This document shows, piece by piece, positions 16,528-16,604 of a DNA stretch of 16,604 bases. The position numbers were made by a program, and so were the translations under genes. Origin of the DNA: Desulfobacter sp. (GTDB lineage: Bacteria; Desulfobacterota; Desulfobacteria; Desulfobacterales; Desulfobacteraceae); NCBI GenBank assembly GCA_030145005.1, contig JAQYWJ010000003.1, forward strand, positions 1 through 16,604, in the 5' to 3' direction. The notes below the pieces were generated by a model. The model saw only the letters and a program-made list of their open reading frames with translations. It ran no database searches and was not told the origin of the DNA. Every line of letters starts with the position of its first letter. The first letter of the stretch is position 1.

Positions 16528-16604
16528 CGTTTCTCCCCTGCTTTGTTTAACAGGACTTTGGCCCGGTCAAGAATCCTTCGGCGGTCAATCAGTACGTTGA
16601 GGCC
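16518..16604 (-). CDS. C-terminal end of an unidentified gene (partial)
   Basis: Reading leftwards from the window edge, one frame is open for 28 codons and then stops with TAA (complement of 16518-16520). The peptide starts GLNVLIDRRRILDRAKVLL and ends GEKRLL. The other two frames on this strand hit stops within the first few codons. The peptide looks like an ordinary helical protein C-terminus, and the stop is 42 bases before the amylase ATG, which fits an operon with the amylase downstream. Too little is visible to name it. Confidence 0.4.
   Translation of the reverse strand, partial: GLNVLIDRRRILDRAKVLLNKAGEKRLL

Noticed and set aside
15741..16550. A 269-codon open frame on the + strand
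   Set aside because: It lies antisense to the alpha-amylase gene, whose catalytic motifs and ribosome site are unambiguous; the + strand peptide resembles no known family and has no ribosome site.

Overview
This window carries the second half of a division and cell wall (dcw) cluster from a Gram-negative, meso-diaminopimelate-type bacterium. It is followed by a DEAD-box RNA helicase gene and, on the opposite strand, an intracellular alpha-amylase gene. Protein style and gene order (a murE-murF fusion, no ddl between murB and ftsQ, no lpxC after ftsZ) suggest Desulfobacterota, probably the Desulfobacteraceae. That assignment is recognition by eye, not a database result.

Bases 1-12622 (+) are one tightly packed set of ten genes: 'murE-murF (fused, 5' end outside the window), mraY, murD, ftsW, murG, murC, murB, ftsQ, ftsA, ftsZ. 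Junctions are overlaps or gaps of a few bases, except 19 bp before ftsZ. No terminator-like stem with a T-run interrupts them, so they are probably co-transcribed and translationally coupled. Together they take UDP-MurNAc through the cytoplasmic ligations (MurC, MurD, MurE, MurF, with MurB supplying UDP-MurNAc), transfer it to lipid (MraY, MurG), polymerise it at the septum (FtsW) and position the machinery (FtsQ, FtsA, FtsZ). The upstream cluster genes (mraZ, rsmH, ftsL, ftsI, start of murE) would lie to the left.

Bases 12623-13152 contain no gene. They begin with a roughly 165-bp imperfect palindrome directly abutting the ftsZ stop, continue with a structured GC-rich stretch, and end with a likely promoter and a textbook intrinsic terminator placed between that promoter and the helicase start codon, a candidate attenuator.

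Bases 13153-14871 (+) encode a CsdA/DeaD-type DEAD-box RNA helicase with a DbpA-like C-terminal RNA-binding domain. Converging on it, 14964-16475 (-) encodes a GH13 alpha-amylase without a signal peptide, preceded on the same strand by the last 28 codons of an unidentified gene running off the right edge.

Most of the window is conserved, well-understood core biology. I did not find a convincing undescribed multi-gene system. The items most worth a second look are the palindromic element after ftsZ, the terminator in the helicase leader, the MurE-MurF fusion and a Ser-to-Cys change at the catalytic position of MurB.
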